Shown here: in pieces, positions 48,646 to 57,658 of the stretch
How the letters are laid out: each line of letters starts with the position of its first letter
Numbering within the stretch: position 1 is the first letter of the stretch
NCBI RefSeq assembly: GCF_003286085.1
Contig: NW_020825357.1
Span: 372,001 to 436,000 of the forward strand
From: Drosophila persimilis
Taxonomy: Eukaryota; Arthropoda; Insecta; Diptera; Drosophilidae
Length of the DNA: 64,000 nucleotides
Direction: 5' to 3'
The notes under the pieces: generated by a model
Databases searched by the model: none
The model's input: the letters and a program-made list of their open reading frames with translations, nothing else
What the model was told of the DNA's origin: nothing
Program-made: the position numbers and the translations under genes

Positions 48646-51600
48646 TTTGATGTTATCTTTATGTATAATTCTGTTTCTATTGTTGATTATAATTTTATTC
48701 GGTCGATTTTCCTTAACTACCTGCTTTTTGTATCGGGATTGAAGTTTATTTCTTTCCCCGAATTTCTTTTCATAGACTACTTCTCCTATTTTATAATCTT
48801 TTTCTCTTCTATCTTTGTTATGTATCTTAAGCATTTTGGTCTGAGCTTCCTTAAGTAATATTGGATTATGTTTGTGTTCTATTTTGTTATACAATATGTC
48901 ATATGGCATTTGATTGGTCGTTGAATGTATCGTCAGGTTATATTTCAGTGCCGCCCTTATTATTATTTCTGAATAATCTGTTAGATTTAGTTCATCCTTG
49001 ATGCACCGCGCTATTTCTGTTAGTGTGGAATGTACCCTTTCTACCTGACCATTTGAGGTGCTGTGTCTGGGATCAGCATAATAAATAGTTAAGTTACTTC
49101 TTTGTATGAATGATCTAAATTGTGCTGAAGTAAAGCTTGGTTCGTTGTCAGTCATTAATGATGTTGCTAGCGGAAAGTGTTGTAAAATTTCCATTACCTT
49201 ATTTTCAATGTTTAGTTTACTTTGAATTTCCTTGACCACCAAGTATTTGGAATAAGAATCTATACAAGTTATGAATGTTAGGTTTTGGGCATAGTATATG
49301 TCTAAGTGTAATTGATCTCCTTCTTTTGCTGGAATGGGAGCTTCCCCAATTGGAATTTTTACAGGGTGTCTCTGATATTTGTTTTTGTTACAGATCTCAC
49401 AATTTTTTATATATTCTTTTAATTTTTTGTGCAGGTTTGGCCAATAATACAGCTTAGTTATTTGTTTGTAATTTTCGTCTAGTCCTCTATGGGCTCTGCA
49501 ATGTGTTTCTTCTACAATTATAGCTTTATCTTCTGAATTTACTACATCTTGAAGGAACTTTCTCGTGAAGAGAAATTTATTTATGAAGTTTTCCTTTAGC
49601 TTATTTTGGATAAGGTATAAATCTTCTAAAGTGCAGTGTATTCCTGTGGTTAAGTGAGGCTGAATAAATTCTTTTAAAATGATTAGCAGATTGTCAACCG
49701 TATCAAATTCAATAATATGTCGGGTATTTTCATAAACTCTTACTAACTCATGAACTGTGAATCTCCCTTGCGCTAATAGTAGCTGCTGTTTAAATTGGTT
49801 TAGAGGCTTGCTAGTCTCTTGAATGACGTTTTCGAAACTACTCTCTGCTGAATGCTGAGTATTTATGTCTGATTCTGATTCTGTCTGGTCGACATCACTA
49901 TCTGTCATATGATTTATTTTAATCCGAGATAACGCGTCCGCTACTACGTTAGTTGAGCCTGGCTTATAAATGATTTTTGGTGTGAAACTTTCTATGAAGT
50001 AATACCAACGTTTCATTTCAACATTTGGATTTTTTTGCGACATTGCAAAGGACAAAGGTTGGTGATCTGTATGTATTTCAATTCCACTCACTCCGTATAA
50101 ATAATTTCGCAAATTTTTTAATGCCCATACAATAGCTAATAATTCTTTTTTATTAGTAGCATATAATTGCTCGGTTTTACTTAAAGTTTTAGAAATAAAT
50201 GTTATGGGATTCCCATCTTGCGACAAAACTGCACCTATTGCTATGTCCGATGCATCTATGGTTAATGTGAATTTTTTATTGTAATCTGGTTGTACTAATT
50301 CAATATGTGCTATTAAACTGTCCTTTAAATTATTAAATGCTCCAATTGCTGGTTCATCCAGCTGTATTAATGCTTTCTTGGATGCCCTTCGTGAAACTTT
50401 CCCATTTACTCCGCTCAGATATTTTGTTAAAGGTTTGGCAATTGTGGCATAATTTCGGACAAATTTTCTGTAATACCCTGTTAGTCCTAAGAAGCTACGT
50501 AGCTCTCTGATATTTTTAGGAATTGGATAGTTTTGTATTGTGGAGATTTTGTCTGGATCTGTTTTAATGATATTTTGGGAAACAATGTATCCCAGAAATT
50601 TGGTTTCCAATTGAAAGAATTTAGACTTTTCAAGTGAAATTTTCATGTTAGCGTTTTGCAATATCTGAATTATATGAATTAGATCTTTATAATGTTGTTC
50701 TATAGTTTTTGAAAATATTATTATATCGTCCATATAAACGTGACAAGTTTTCCCAACTTGTTCTCTAAGTATATCGTCCATTGCCCTTTGGAAAATTCTG
50801 GGAGCGTTCGTCAATCCCATAGGCATTCTTAGAAATTCATATTTGCCGTTATTTATGGAAAAAGATGTTTTTTCAATATCTGATTCCCTCATTAAAATCT
50901 GATAGAAACCTGACTCTAAGTCAATGGCCGAGAAATATTTTGCTTTACCTAAATTGGCAAGGATTACTGAAGGATCTTGCATAGGGTATCTATCCGGTAT
51001 AGTGTTTTCATTAAGTTTCTTAAAGTCTATTACTAATCTATGCTTAGGAGTTCCGTCCTCATTTACTCCCTTCTTTGGTACTACTATTACCGGTGAATTA
51101 TATGGGCTTTTACTAGGTCTGATTATACCTTCATCTAACATTTTACTTATTTCGTTATTAACGAAATCGTTAACCGAATAAGCGTATGGATACTGCTTGC
51201 CATATACCGGTCTATCGTGTTCAGTGTTAATCTCTCCTTTTATATCCGTTCTGAACGGTAACTGTAAATTTATATTGGCATGGTCTTCTTCGATGATAGA
51301 TACCATTTTCTCTCTGAGATTTTCTAAATTGTCCTCTTTGTAGGTTATTGTGTTATACAATTTCATTTTTTTCAATTCAGAATTTGCATAATTTTGAATG
51401 TCGGATATTTCTACGACGGCGCGTTCAGGATTTTTGCATCCCAAACTTTTAAATTGTTTATTGTCGGATAATTCAACGACGGCGTGTTCAGGATTCTTTA
51501 ATCCCAAACTATTCGAACTTTTAGTGTCGGATAATTCAACGACGGCGTGCTCAGGATATTTTAATCCCAAACTATTAAAACTTTGGATGTCGGATAATTC

Positions 51601-52182
51601 AACGACGGCGGGCTCAGGATATTTGAATCCCAAACTATTGACGGATAATTCTTCGTCGGCGTGCTCAGGATTTTTTGATCCCAAGCTATATAAACTTCCT
51701 TCTACCTTTACTGAATCGCTTTTCATTTCTTTTTCTTCTTCAAAATATTTTTTTATTATATATTCCTTCAACGGAAGGATGGTTTTTCCTTCTATAAAGG
51801 TTAATTTGTTTAAAGAAAGGACCTCGTCATATATTAGTTTCTCCTCATTGTCTTTATAACTTAAAGTCCCCTTTCCTGTATCAATAACCGCTCCGATTTT
51901 CTTTAATAGGTTAAATCCTATTAGTAAATCTGCCTCCATTCCATCTATTTCATAAAACACTTGCTTTGTGTTGAAAATTGTTATATTATGGAAATATTTA
52001 ATTATTGAAAACCCATTCACTGTAGCAACTTTCTTATAGATTGGTAATTCATTTTTATTGTCGTAAATTCCTTTTTTTATATAACAGGAAGTTGCTCCCG
52101 TATCTATCAAAACTTTTAATTCTCTGTTTATTTTTTTGTCTACTCTTTTTAGGTAGGGCAGACCTACTTCGGGGGCTGATCT
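48640..52182 (-). CDS. pol: Errantivirus Pol: protease, RT, RNase H, integrase
   Basis: Expressed as Gag-Pol by -1 frameshifting. Residues are counted from a TTG at 52110, though the frame is open from 52197. Protease: DTGA at 3-6, with ILIG-like DLLIG at 61-65. Residues 141-241 are five tandem repeats (separate entry). Reverse transcriptase: about 300-570, with FSAIDLESGFYQI (393-405), RMPMGLTNAP (428-437) and the catalytic YMDD (459-462). RNase H: about 614-725, with D619, E656 and D682, then NVVADALSR (721-729). Integrase: zinc ligands H870, H874, C904 and C907. Its catalytic triad is D937, D988 and E1024, spaced 50 and 35 residues, a classic DD35E. A basic tail ends at 1156. No internal stops or frameshifts, so this copy could supply working enzymes. 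Confidence 0.96.
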   Translation of the reverse strand, partial: RSAPEVGLPYLKRVDKKINRELKVLIDTGATSCYIKKGIYDNKNELPIYKKVATVNGFSIIKYFHNITIFNTKQVFYEIDGMEADLLIGFNLLKKIGAVIDTGKGTLSYKDNEEKLIYDEVLSLNKLTFIEGKTILPLKEYIIKKYFEEEKEMKSDSVKVEGSLYSLGSKNPEHADEELSVNSLGFKYPEPAVVELSDIQSFNSLGLKYPEHAVVELSDTKSSNSLGLKNPEHAVVELSDNKQFKSLGCKNPERAVVEISDIQNYANSELKKMKLYNTITYKEDNLENLREKMVSIIEEDHANINLQLPFRTDIKGEINTEHDRPVYGKQYPYAYSVNDFVNNEISKMLDEGIIRPSKSPYNSPVIVVPKKGVNEDGTPKHRLVIDFKKLNENTIPDRYPMQDPSVILANLGKAKYFSAIDLESGFYQILMRESDIEKTSFSINNGKYEFLRMPMGLTNAPRIFQRAMDDILREQVGKTCHVYMDDIIIFSKTIEQHYKDLIHIIQILQNANMKISLEKSKFFQLETKFLGYIVSQNIIKTDPDKISTIQNYPIPKNIRELRSFLGLTGYYRKFVRNYATIAKPLTKYLSGVNGKVSRRASKKALIQLDEPAIGAFNNLKDSLIAHIELVQPDYNKKFTLTIDASDIAIGAVLSQDGNPITFISKTLSKTEQLYATNKKELLAIVWALKNLRNYLYGVSGIEIHTDHQPLSFAMSQKNPNVEMKRWYYFIESFTPKIIYKPGSTNVVADALSRIKINHMTDSDVDQTESESDINTQHSAESSFENVIQETSKPLNQFKQQLLLAQGRFTVHELVRVYENTRHIIEFDTVDNLLIILKEFIQPHLTTGIHCTLEDLYLIQNKLKENFINKFLFTRKFLQDVVNSEDKAIIVEETHCRAHRGLDENYKQITKLYYWPNLHKKLKEYIKNCEICNKNKYQRHPVKIPIGEAPIPAKEGDQLHLDIYYAQNLTFITCIDSYSKYLVVKEIQSKLNIENKVMEILQHFPLATSLMTDNEPSFTSAQFRSFIQRSNLTIYYADPRHSTSNGQVERVHSTLTEIARCIKDELNLTDYSEIIIRAALKYNLTIHSTTNQMPYDILYNKIEHKHNPILLKEAQTKMLKIHNKDRREKDYKIGEVVYEKKFGERNKLQSRYKKQVVKENRPNKIIINNRNRIIHKDNIKY
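51388..51690 (-). repeat. Five 63-bp tandem repeats inside pol
   Basis: Between protease and reverse transcriptase, pol has four 21-residue units and one 17-residue unit built on SLG-K-PE-AVVELSD. Units start at residues 141 (short), 158, 179, 200 and 221. The DNA units are 63 bp, so the frame is kept. The DNA copies are similar but not identical, and the spacer residues after SD vary most. The motif is acidic and looks like a flexible linker. Its function is unknown. Confidence 0.9.
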
Positions 52183-53408
52183 AAAAAATGATCCTCCTCA
52201 ATGTTATTTATCCTCATTGCTTTATTAGCCGGTTGTTCCGACATTTCGTTTAGTTTTCGTTTCTGCGCTGGATTGTCGTTAGACTGATTATTCGGGACTA
52301 CGTTTGCCCTAAAATGCTGGGCTTGGCTATAATTGTTATTATTTCTCCTAAAATAACCGTTAGTATTCTCCCGATAATTTCTATTGTTATTATTTCCCCT
52401 GAATTGATTGCTGTTCTGTCGGTTCCGGATTTGTATAGATTCGTCTACCTCCATTGGTTCTGGGGCCTGATTTTGTTGTCTATTACCCAAGAAATAGGGT
52501 TGTCCCCAAGACATGTTATTCCTCTGCAAATCCCTTTTTTGGTCGAATGGTGAACTGTTAGTCCTAGGTTGTCGTTGGTTGAATCTTAAGGTATTAAAAT
52601 TATTATTCCCTGAATTTCTGGGACCGCTGAATTGGTAGGCAAATTGGGCCCGAATGTTATTAGATTGCAATTCCTGTACCTTTGCTAAGGCATTCGGTAA
52701 ATCTGGGGGATTCAATGAAAATAGGATTTCAGCAATGCCGCCGTTTAGGCCAGTGACAAAAATGCGTAAGGCATTGTCTCTAATTTTTTTATTTGATTCC
52801 TTGGTGATCTCACTGTCCTTTCCGTGAGTCATTATTGTCTTATTTATTAACAAGGTCATTTTCTTGTTAACCTCGTTATAGAAATCTATAATTGAAAGGT
52901 TCCCTTGTCGGAGAACGCTTAATTCCTGTTCTATTATGTAAATAGGTCTCTTGTCACTGTAAACAAAGTCAAGCCGTGAAAGTATGGCATCAAAATTTAG
53001 AACTGTCCCGTGGTTGGTCAGTGCGTCATGTGCTGGTCCTGTTATTTTGTTTCTCAAAATTGTTAATGCAATATAATATTGCTTACTTCCTTTCTTATAT
53101 AACTTCACTGCAGTTTCTGCAGCTTCCCTCCATCCTACATATTGGTTTAATCCACCATTAAAAATTGGTAGGGATTCTATTACCTTCAATGTGGTGTCGT
53201 CTCTTATTGTCTCGTCTATTGTTTCTGCCTGATAATCCGATACCTGATCGGATTTAGTTTCTATTTGCTGTTTTAAATTTACAATTTGCTCTTGTACTTG
53301 TGAAATTTGAAGTGCTATCAATTGTTTGACCAGATCTGCTGTGAGATCGGTCCTTGCTTGAGAGTTAATCATTTTTAGTTTTTCAAAATCTAAAGTTAGC
53401 TGATCCAC
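52164..53408 (-). CDS. gag: Errantivirus Gag polyprotein
   Basis: Structural polyprotein that packages the element RNA. The frame covers 414 codons from 53408. Residues about 20-60 look coiled-coil, about 78-250 form the capsid-like part (PIFNGGLNQYVGWREAAE at 81-98), and about 263-365 are rich in Asn, Arg and Gln, probably the RNA-binding tail. There is no CCHC zinc knuckle, as is usual in the gypsy/17.6 group. AQKRKLNE (381-388) resembles a nuclear localisation signal. The codon at 53408 is GTG, not ATG, and an in-frame stop lies five codons upstream of it. The first in-frame ATG is at 53372 (residue 13). So Gag either starts there, 12 residues short, or this copy has lost its start codon. 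The end overlaps pol in the -1 frame. Confidence 0.9.
   Translation of the reverse strand: MDQLTLDFEKLKMINSQARTDLTADLVKQLIALQISQVQEQIVNLKQQIETKSDQVSDYQAETIDETIRDDTTLKVIESLPIFNGGLNQYVGWREAAETAVKLYKKGSKQYYIALTILRNKITGPAHDALTNHGTVLNFDAILSRLDFVYSDKRPIYIIEQELSVLRQGNLSIIDFYNEVNKKMTLLINKTIMTHGKDSEITKESNKKIRDNALRIFVTGLNGGIAEILFSLNPPDLPNALAKVQELQSNNIRAQFAYQFSGPRNSGNNNFNTLRFNQRQPRTNSSPFDQKRDLQRNNMSWGQPYFLGNRQQNQAPEPMEVDESIQIRNRQNSNQFRGNNNNRNYRENTNGYFRRNNNNYSQAQHFRANVVPNNQSNDNPAQKRKLNEMSEQPANKAMRINNIEEDHFLDQPPK
52182..52188 (-). other. Putative -1 ribosomal frameshift site T TTT TTA
   Basis: In the gag frame the codons read CAT TTT TTA GAT, giving the heptamer T TTT TTA, the same type of slippery site used by HIV-1. 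Pol lies exactly in the -1 frame and is open across this point (from 52197). The gag stop follows at 52164-52166. A small hairpin (GTAGG, loop TCTGC, CCTAC) begins 14 nt downstream, spanning the gag stop. The slippery sequence is seen. Its use is inferred. Confidence 0.65.
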
Positions 53409-53966
53409 TTTTAATTTTTCTTATATGTTAGTTTTTATAATCTTATATATCCTAATTGAACTTATATATTTATTAATACAACTCTTGCTCACGAAATATC
53501 CGGTAGGGGTCGTCCTTCTTAGTTTGGCAGATCTTCGAACGGGTCTTCCTTCTTAAATTTCTTTGCTCAGCTGGGTCTTCTGGGGGTCTTCCTTCTTTGG
53601 CTTCGCTGATCGTTTCACTTTCTTTGTATTTTGGTTTTGTCGGTTTTGTTGGTTTTGTTTTTTTAAAAACTTTGGGTTTCTTTGGTTTTTTTTGTATTTA
53701 CGAATTGCCTTGATTAGCTTTTTGTTTTATTTGTATTTTGCGTTGTATTTGTATTTGTATTTGTATTTGTATTTGTATTTGTATTTGTATTTGTTTTTGC
53801 ACACCCTAAGCTCCGGTTTGTTTCCTTTTTATCTCACTTTTTTTTATCTATATCACACAGTCACTCCGCGTTTTTAATTTTGAAGGATTTATTCCATTAA
53901 TTAATTGTCCTTCGGGTTTCGGCACGACGCAACACTTTTATCATTCGGTGCTTTTTAGACAACGTC
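53409..53966 (-). other. Errantivirus leader with hexamer repeat
   Basis: Untranslated leader between primer site and gag. It contains a tandem run of the plus-strand hexamer TATTTG at about 53745-53797 (eight or more units) and several GGTCTTCCTTCTT-like repeats at 53510-53600. No Su(Hw)-type insulator cluster like that in the gypsy leader is evident. Confidence 0.6.
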
Positions 53967-53984
53967 GCCCCACGTTGGGCGCCA
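53967..53984 (-). other. Primer binding site for tRNA-Lys
   Basis: In element sense TGGCGCCCAACGTGGGGC follows the 5' LTR, its first T shared with the LTR end. The 18 bases are complementary to the 3' end, including CCA, of Drosophila tRNA-Lys(CTT) as I know it. Gypsy itself uses a tRNA-Lys primer, whereas 17.6, 297 and ZAM-like elements use tRNA-Ser. Confidence 0.85.
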
Positions 53985-54515
53985 ATTAAACAACTGCGGT
54001 AGCGGATTGTGTTTTTAAAAAGTTTTTATTTTACTTCGAACTTCACTGATATAGATTTAAGTAGAGGGTCACAAAGGAATTCCGGGCCAAGGGATTGCGC
54101 GATCTTAATATTTAGCTAGACTTTGCGGTGTCGCTGCTGGATCAAGACTGATTTGAACTTTCTGATCTTTGCATCGTTGATCCCTTTCGGGAATCATTTT
54201 TCTATAAACATTTCAATTGATTTCGCCATCCCGAGTATTGGATTTCGTCATCCAAAGAGAGAACTGTAAAAGGCCTAAAGTGCAGGATCTGCAGAAAGCC
54301 GGGAGTGAGATTGTTTATGAGAAGCCGGGTGTGGGCAAACATTGGTTTTCCATTTAGGCGAGTGTCAAAGATTGGGATTGCGGCGGGGGCGCTTGAGATT
54401 GTACATCTTAGAAATCAATTAGGCGGAGGCCCAAGATTGAAATTGTTTTCGTTTTGGAAAGCCAAAGATTGTTTACAACTCGTATAAGAGCTCAATGGAA
54501 TTGGGTACGTTAACT
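53984..54515 (-). repeat. 5' LTR of the errantivirus
   Basis: A 532 bp direct repeat, read as identical to the copy at 46661-47192. In element sense it has no clear TATA box. It carries an initiator-like TCAGTG (54049-54044) with AATAAA shortly after (54030-54025), suggesting a short R region. Confidence 0.95.
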
Positions 54516-54519
54516 TGCA
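54516..54519. repeat. Target-site duplication TGCA, distal copy
   Basis: Second copy of the TGCA target duplication, immediately after the outer end of the 5' LTR. The reconstructed empty site lies in ordinary AT-rich intergenic sequence. Confidence 0.85.
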
Positions 54520-54770
54520 TGTATATTTCGTATTATTTGATTTCCCATTTCTTGATAGAGAGAGAGGAACAAAGACAATTGCCAAGTGATCCGTAGCACA
54601 TGGGTCATTAACTCTCACTCTACTCCCCGCTCGCTCCCACCACTCACTCACTCGCTCACTCACTCGTTTTGTAACGGCTGTCATTGAGAGCTGCTTAGGC
54701 AGACGCTGCTGCGATCGGTCGTCGTCGGAAGCTTAAAGGCAGCGATTCCCAGGCCCCAGCCGCGTCGGCG

Positions 54771-54781
54771 ATGAGTCATAC
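54771..54781. promoter_or_regulatory. AP-1 palindrome, distal upstream region (1)
   Basis: ATGAGTCATAC contains the perfect AP-1 (Jra/Kay) palindrome ATGAGTCAT. It lies about 610 bp on the rpr side of the p53 element, just outside the retrovirus. The same 11-mer occurs at 55727-55737. rpr is a known JNK-responsive gene. Binding is inferred. Confidence 0.4.
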
Positions 54782-55390
54782 ACACGAAACCCCTCATACA
54801 TAGGGGTGGGGGGGTTCCACTTGCTCTCTCATTCCACAGCCCAAGAGGACGAGAGATTAGAAGGCCGAACATATTGATACCCTTGCAGGTCGACTATTTA
54901 TCTAAGATAGTTCCGAGTGATAGAAGGGCAGCCCATGGGTATATGCCAGTTGCTGTCTCTGCGTGACAAACGTTTGGTCTGGTCCATAATACCCTCTGCA
55001 AAGTTACCCATAACGAGACCCATTTAATGTTGTTTAACGAGTGTGTGTTCCCTGGTTTTTGGTCGGGTGAGGAGAGGAGAGGCGAGCTGGGCCTTGATGA
55101 TCGTCTCACCGTCTGGTGCATAACTGTTTACGGATTCGGACACTGGTCCCCCATCCCTCATCCTCTTCGCTCGCGCACACACACACCAAACGCAAAAAAG
55201 TGATACACCATGCAGGAAAACTGATATGCCGATAAGATTGGACGTGGACGTGGACTCGGACGCGGACTCGGACTCCGATTCGGAACGATCCACTTGGACC
55301 GTCCGTCGCGTCGCGTCGTCGACTGCCTTTGTTTAATTTATTTGATTGTTCTTTTTTTTTGTTTGCCTACCGAAGATCTCTGTCCGTCCT

Positions 55391-55410
55391 CGTCTTGTAC
55401 AAACATGTCA
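55391..55410 (-). promoter_or_regulatory. Probable p53 response element of rpr
   Basis: Read toward rpr the 20-mer is TGACATGTTTGTACAAGACG. It matches the published D. melanogaster rpr p53 element, as I remember it, at 18 of 20 positions, in the same orientation, with both CWWG cores intact. Against RRRCWWGYYY on the plus strand its half-sites score 7 and 9 of 10. It lies about 12.0 kb upstream of the rpr start today. Without the retrovirus and duplicated TGCA it would be about 4.1 kb, close to the roughly 4.8 kb known in D. melanogaster. Confidence 0.75.
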
Positions 55411-55570
55411 GTGGGTTCTCTTTCTTCTCTCTGTGTGTGTGTGTGTGTTTTTTTTTATTTGAGTAATTTTCGCCCCCTTTTTCCATAGATTTGATGGTTA
55501 GATAAGACATTTTCGGTATGTGTTCTCTGATTTTTCGTTGTGTTCTTTTATTTGTGAAAGGTGCGTGCAT

Positions 55571-55590
55571 CGACATGTCTGGGCAGCTCT
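55571..55590. promoter_or_regulatory. Second, weaker p53-like site
   Basis: CGACATGTCT GGGCAGCTCT lies 160 bp beyond the main site. The first half matches RRRCWWGYYY at 9 of 10. The second matches 8 of 10 but lacks the CWWG core. It could add to a cluster or be chance. Confidence 0.3.
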
Positions 55591-55726
55591 TCATCTGGGC
55601 CTCTCTGTGTATTTGCCTTTTGTCATTATTTGTCTTAAGTCTTAGTTGCACTAATATTTTCCCCATGGGCAGTAGTCAAGTGCTTGTATGCACCAGTGGG
55701 AGTAGGAGTGGGAGAGCAGTCTCCCT

Positions 55727-55737
55727 ATGAGTCATAC
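55727..55737. promoter_or_regulatory. AP-1 palindrome, distal upstream region (2)
   Basis: Second exact copy of ATGAGTCATAC, about 320 bp beyond the p53 element. Together the two sites bracket the p53 element within 1 kb. Confidence 0.4.
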
Positions 55738-57650
55738 TACGACGATATGGTGCTTGTTTGTGGGTAAATATGTGGAAATTAGAGATTGTTTGGCACCTAC
55801 CGAACTCTCTGAGGGATACTTTTAAAGAGCTTTCACAGGAGAGGTACAATAGTTAGGCGTTTGTATCGTTTGTGGAGGACTAAGACCCAAAACTTCTGCT
55901 TCAAGGTGGGGATTTTCCACTATATCCACTTTACAAAGCTCTATAAAAACGAAATACCGATATACGAAAAATCTTTCACACTTTAAAGTTCTATAACTTC
56001 GAAACCATCAAACCTACACTTAAATATCAAATGTATACTAATAGATGTACAATATTTAACTTTAATCTAAGCTAGCCGCATATATTTTTAAACATTTTTT
56101 AAGACACTTTTAACAATTAAAAACAAAAATACAAAAATATTTGAACCGGATTTCCTATAAATAGTTTTTTGTATTTATTTTACTTTTAAACCAAAAATTA
56201 GTATTTGGTAAAATGATTCCTTTGGAAGTACTGTTCAATGATAAATATTTTTTTTTACATTTTTCCCTCTAAATAACTTGCGTACGTTGGAGCCCAGGAA
56301 CAGGACTCTACCTTTCGGATTGTTCCCAGTTCCCAGAGCATCTTAAGACCTGAAGGATGCAGTCTCTGAAGATCCACAATCCCGGATTGACGTCTCAGAG
56401 ACAAATGGGACCATTAAAAACTGAGAGAATTGGTGAGTGCATTGAAAACGAATAGTTTGGAGGAATTGAAAATGATTTGCCCCGAAATCCCCATAGAATA
56501 TACATATATTGGATACTCAGAAGCAAATTTATTGATCAAACGAGATATGGAGAATTCTTAACAAGCTCAAACATCATCAATAACCCGAGCAATTAAATTT
56601 AATATCATTTAAGTGGGGGGCGGAAAAGTCCGATATTGATTTAAATAAACGTGGATGAGACAGACGAGCACAAAAAATTACGATAATTGCATCCGTAGAT
56701 AGGGTGAAATTGTTGAATTACAATAAATTATATAATTTAATTTATGTTTATGAGTGGAAGGCACAGAAGACTATTTGGTGGCTATAAAACATTTTTGGAT
56801 GGTATCGTTGGCCGTTTCCTGCACACTATATACTACATACATACATATATGTATGTATACGGGTATACGGCCAGACGTGGCGGCGTCCCCGTCCCCGTAC
56901 CCCATCCTTCCGCCTCTTGATCCTATTCAAATTTCTTCTTTTATCTATTTTATGGCCAAGTATGTGAGGAAGAAATAGTCGAAAGTTTGGCGGCGGTGTG
57001 GGGCGTTTTATACACTTTGATTTCGATGCTTTTCTCCTTTAGTTTTATGGGGCATCTTTTACGACCTGCCGCCGTCTGGAGCGGGGAGGGGGGGGGGGGC
57101 ATTGATAAGAGCGATTCGCATACGTGACATTTGCAAATTTTTTAATGCGCCATTTGCATTGGCACTGATGCTCCCAGGCATAAAACCCCCCACCCCCCCC
57201 CACTGGTGCCGCGGGGGAGTGCCAGGGGGCGCGGGCGAGGACATATAAAAGACAATTTGAGGCGCCATGTGTTGCATATTTCATGGCGCTTTTGACGCAA
57301 TGCATTAAATTTGCAAACCAAAAAGAAACCAGAGGAAAGTGCCCCCCATTGATGTACAGACCAAAGGATACCCCTTAAATAGGGTTTGGAGCAGTAATTG
57401 GCAGCCCGCCGGCTGTCGCACATACATACCATCTAATGCGTTGAGCAGACCCTGCAGGAGTCTACAAATAACCAGGGTATGGGTATCTCAAGAGAAAGGA
57501 GAAAGGAGAAAACTGTAACGAGTTGAGTGAATCAAGATGGAATAGGTTTTAAATGTTTAAGTGGCCATAAAAGAATTATTTCCTCCATAGATAAGTAAGC
57601 GATATTCAGTTCTTAAAAGAGAGAGAGAGAGGAAGCGTCACTCGCTGGCG

Positions 57651-57658
57651 TGACGTCA
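57651..57658. promoter_or_regulatory. CRE/ATF palindrome TGACGTCA
   Basis: A perfect 8-bp CRE in the context GTGACGTCACG, next to a GA run (57619-57631) and a second GCGTCA half-site 15 bp away. It is a candidate CREB/ATF site in the upstream enhancer region. Function is inferred. Confidence 0.35.

Larger units (their letters stand above)
46661..54515 (-). mobile_element. Complete gypsy-type errantivirus (LTR retrotransposon)
   Basis: A full endogenous insect retrovirus of 7855 bp: 5' LTR (53984-54515), tRNA-Lys primer site, leader, gag, pol, env, polypurine tract and 3' LTR (46661-47192). In element orientation the LTRs start AGTTAAC and end TTTAATT, the AGT...AATT-type ends of the gypsy group. 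A TGCA target duplication (46657-46660 and 54516-54519) brackets it. The two LTRs read as identical, so insertion was very recent. Pol is open throughout. Gag has GTG where the initiator is expected, and env carries a frameshift. The element lies about 3.25 kb upstream of the rpr start site, in the same orientation as rpr. The exact family name cannot be fixed without a library search. Confidence 0.96.

Noticed and set aside
53409-53983. Su(Hw) insulator as in the gypsy leader
   Set aside because: I found no cluster of TGCATA-type sites there, so an insulator effect cannot be claimed from sequence.
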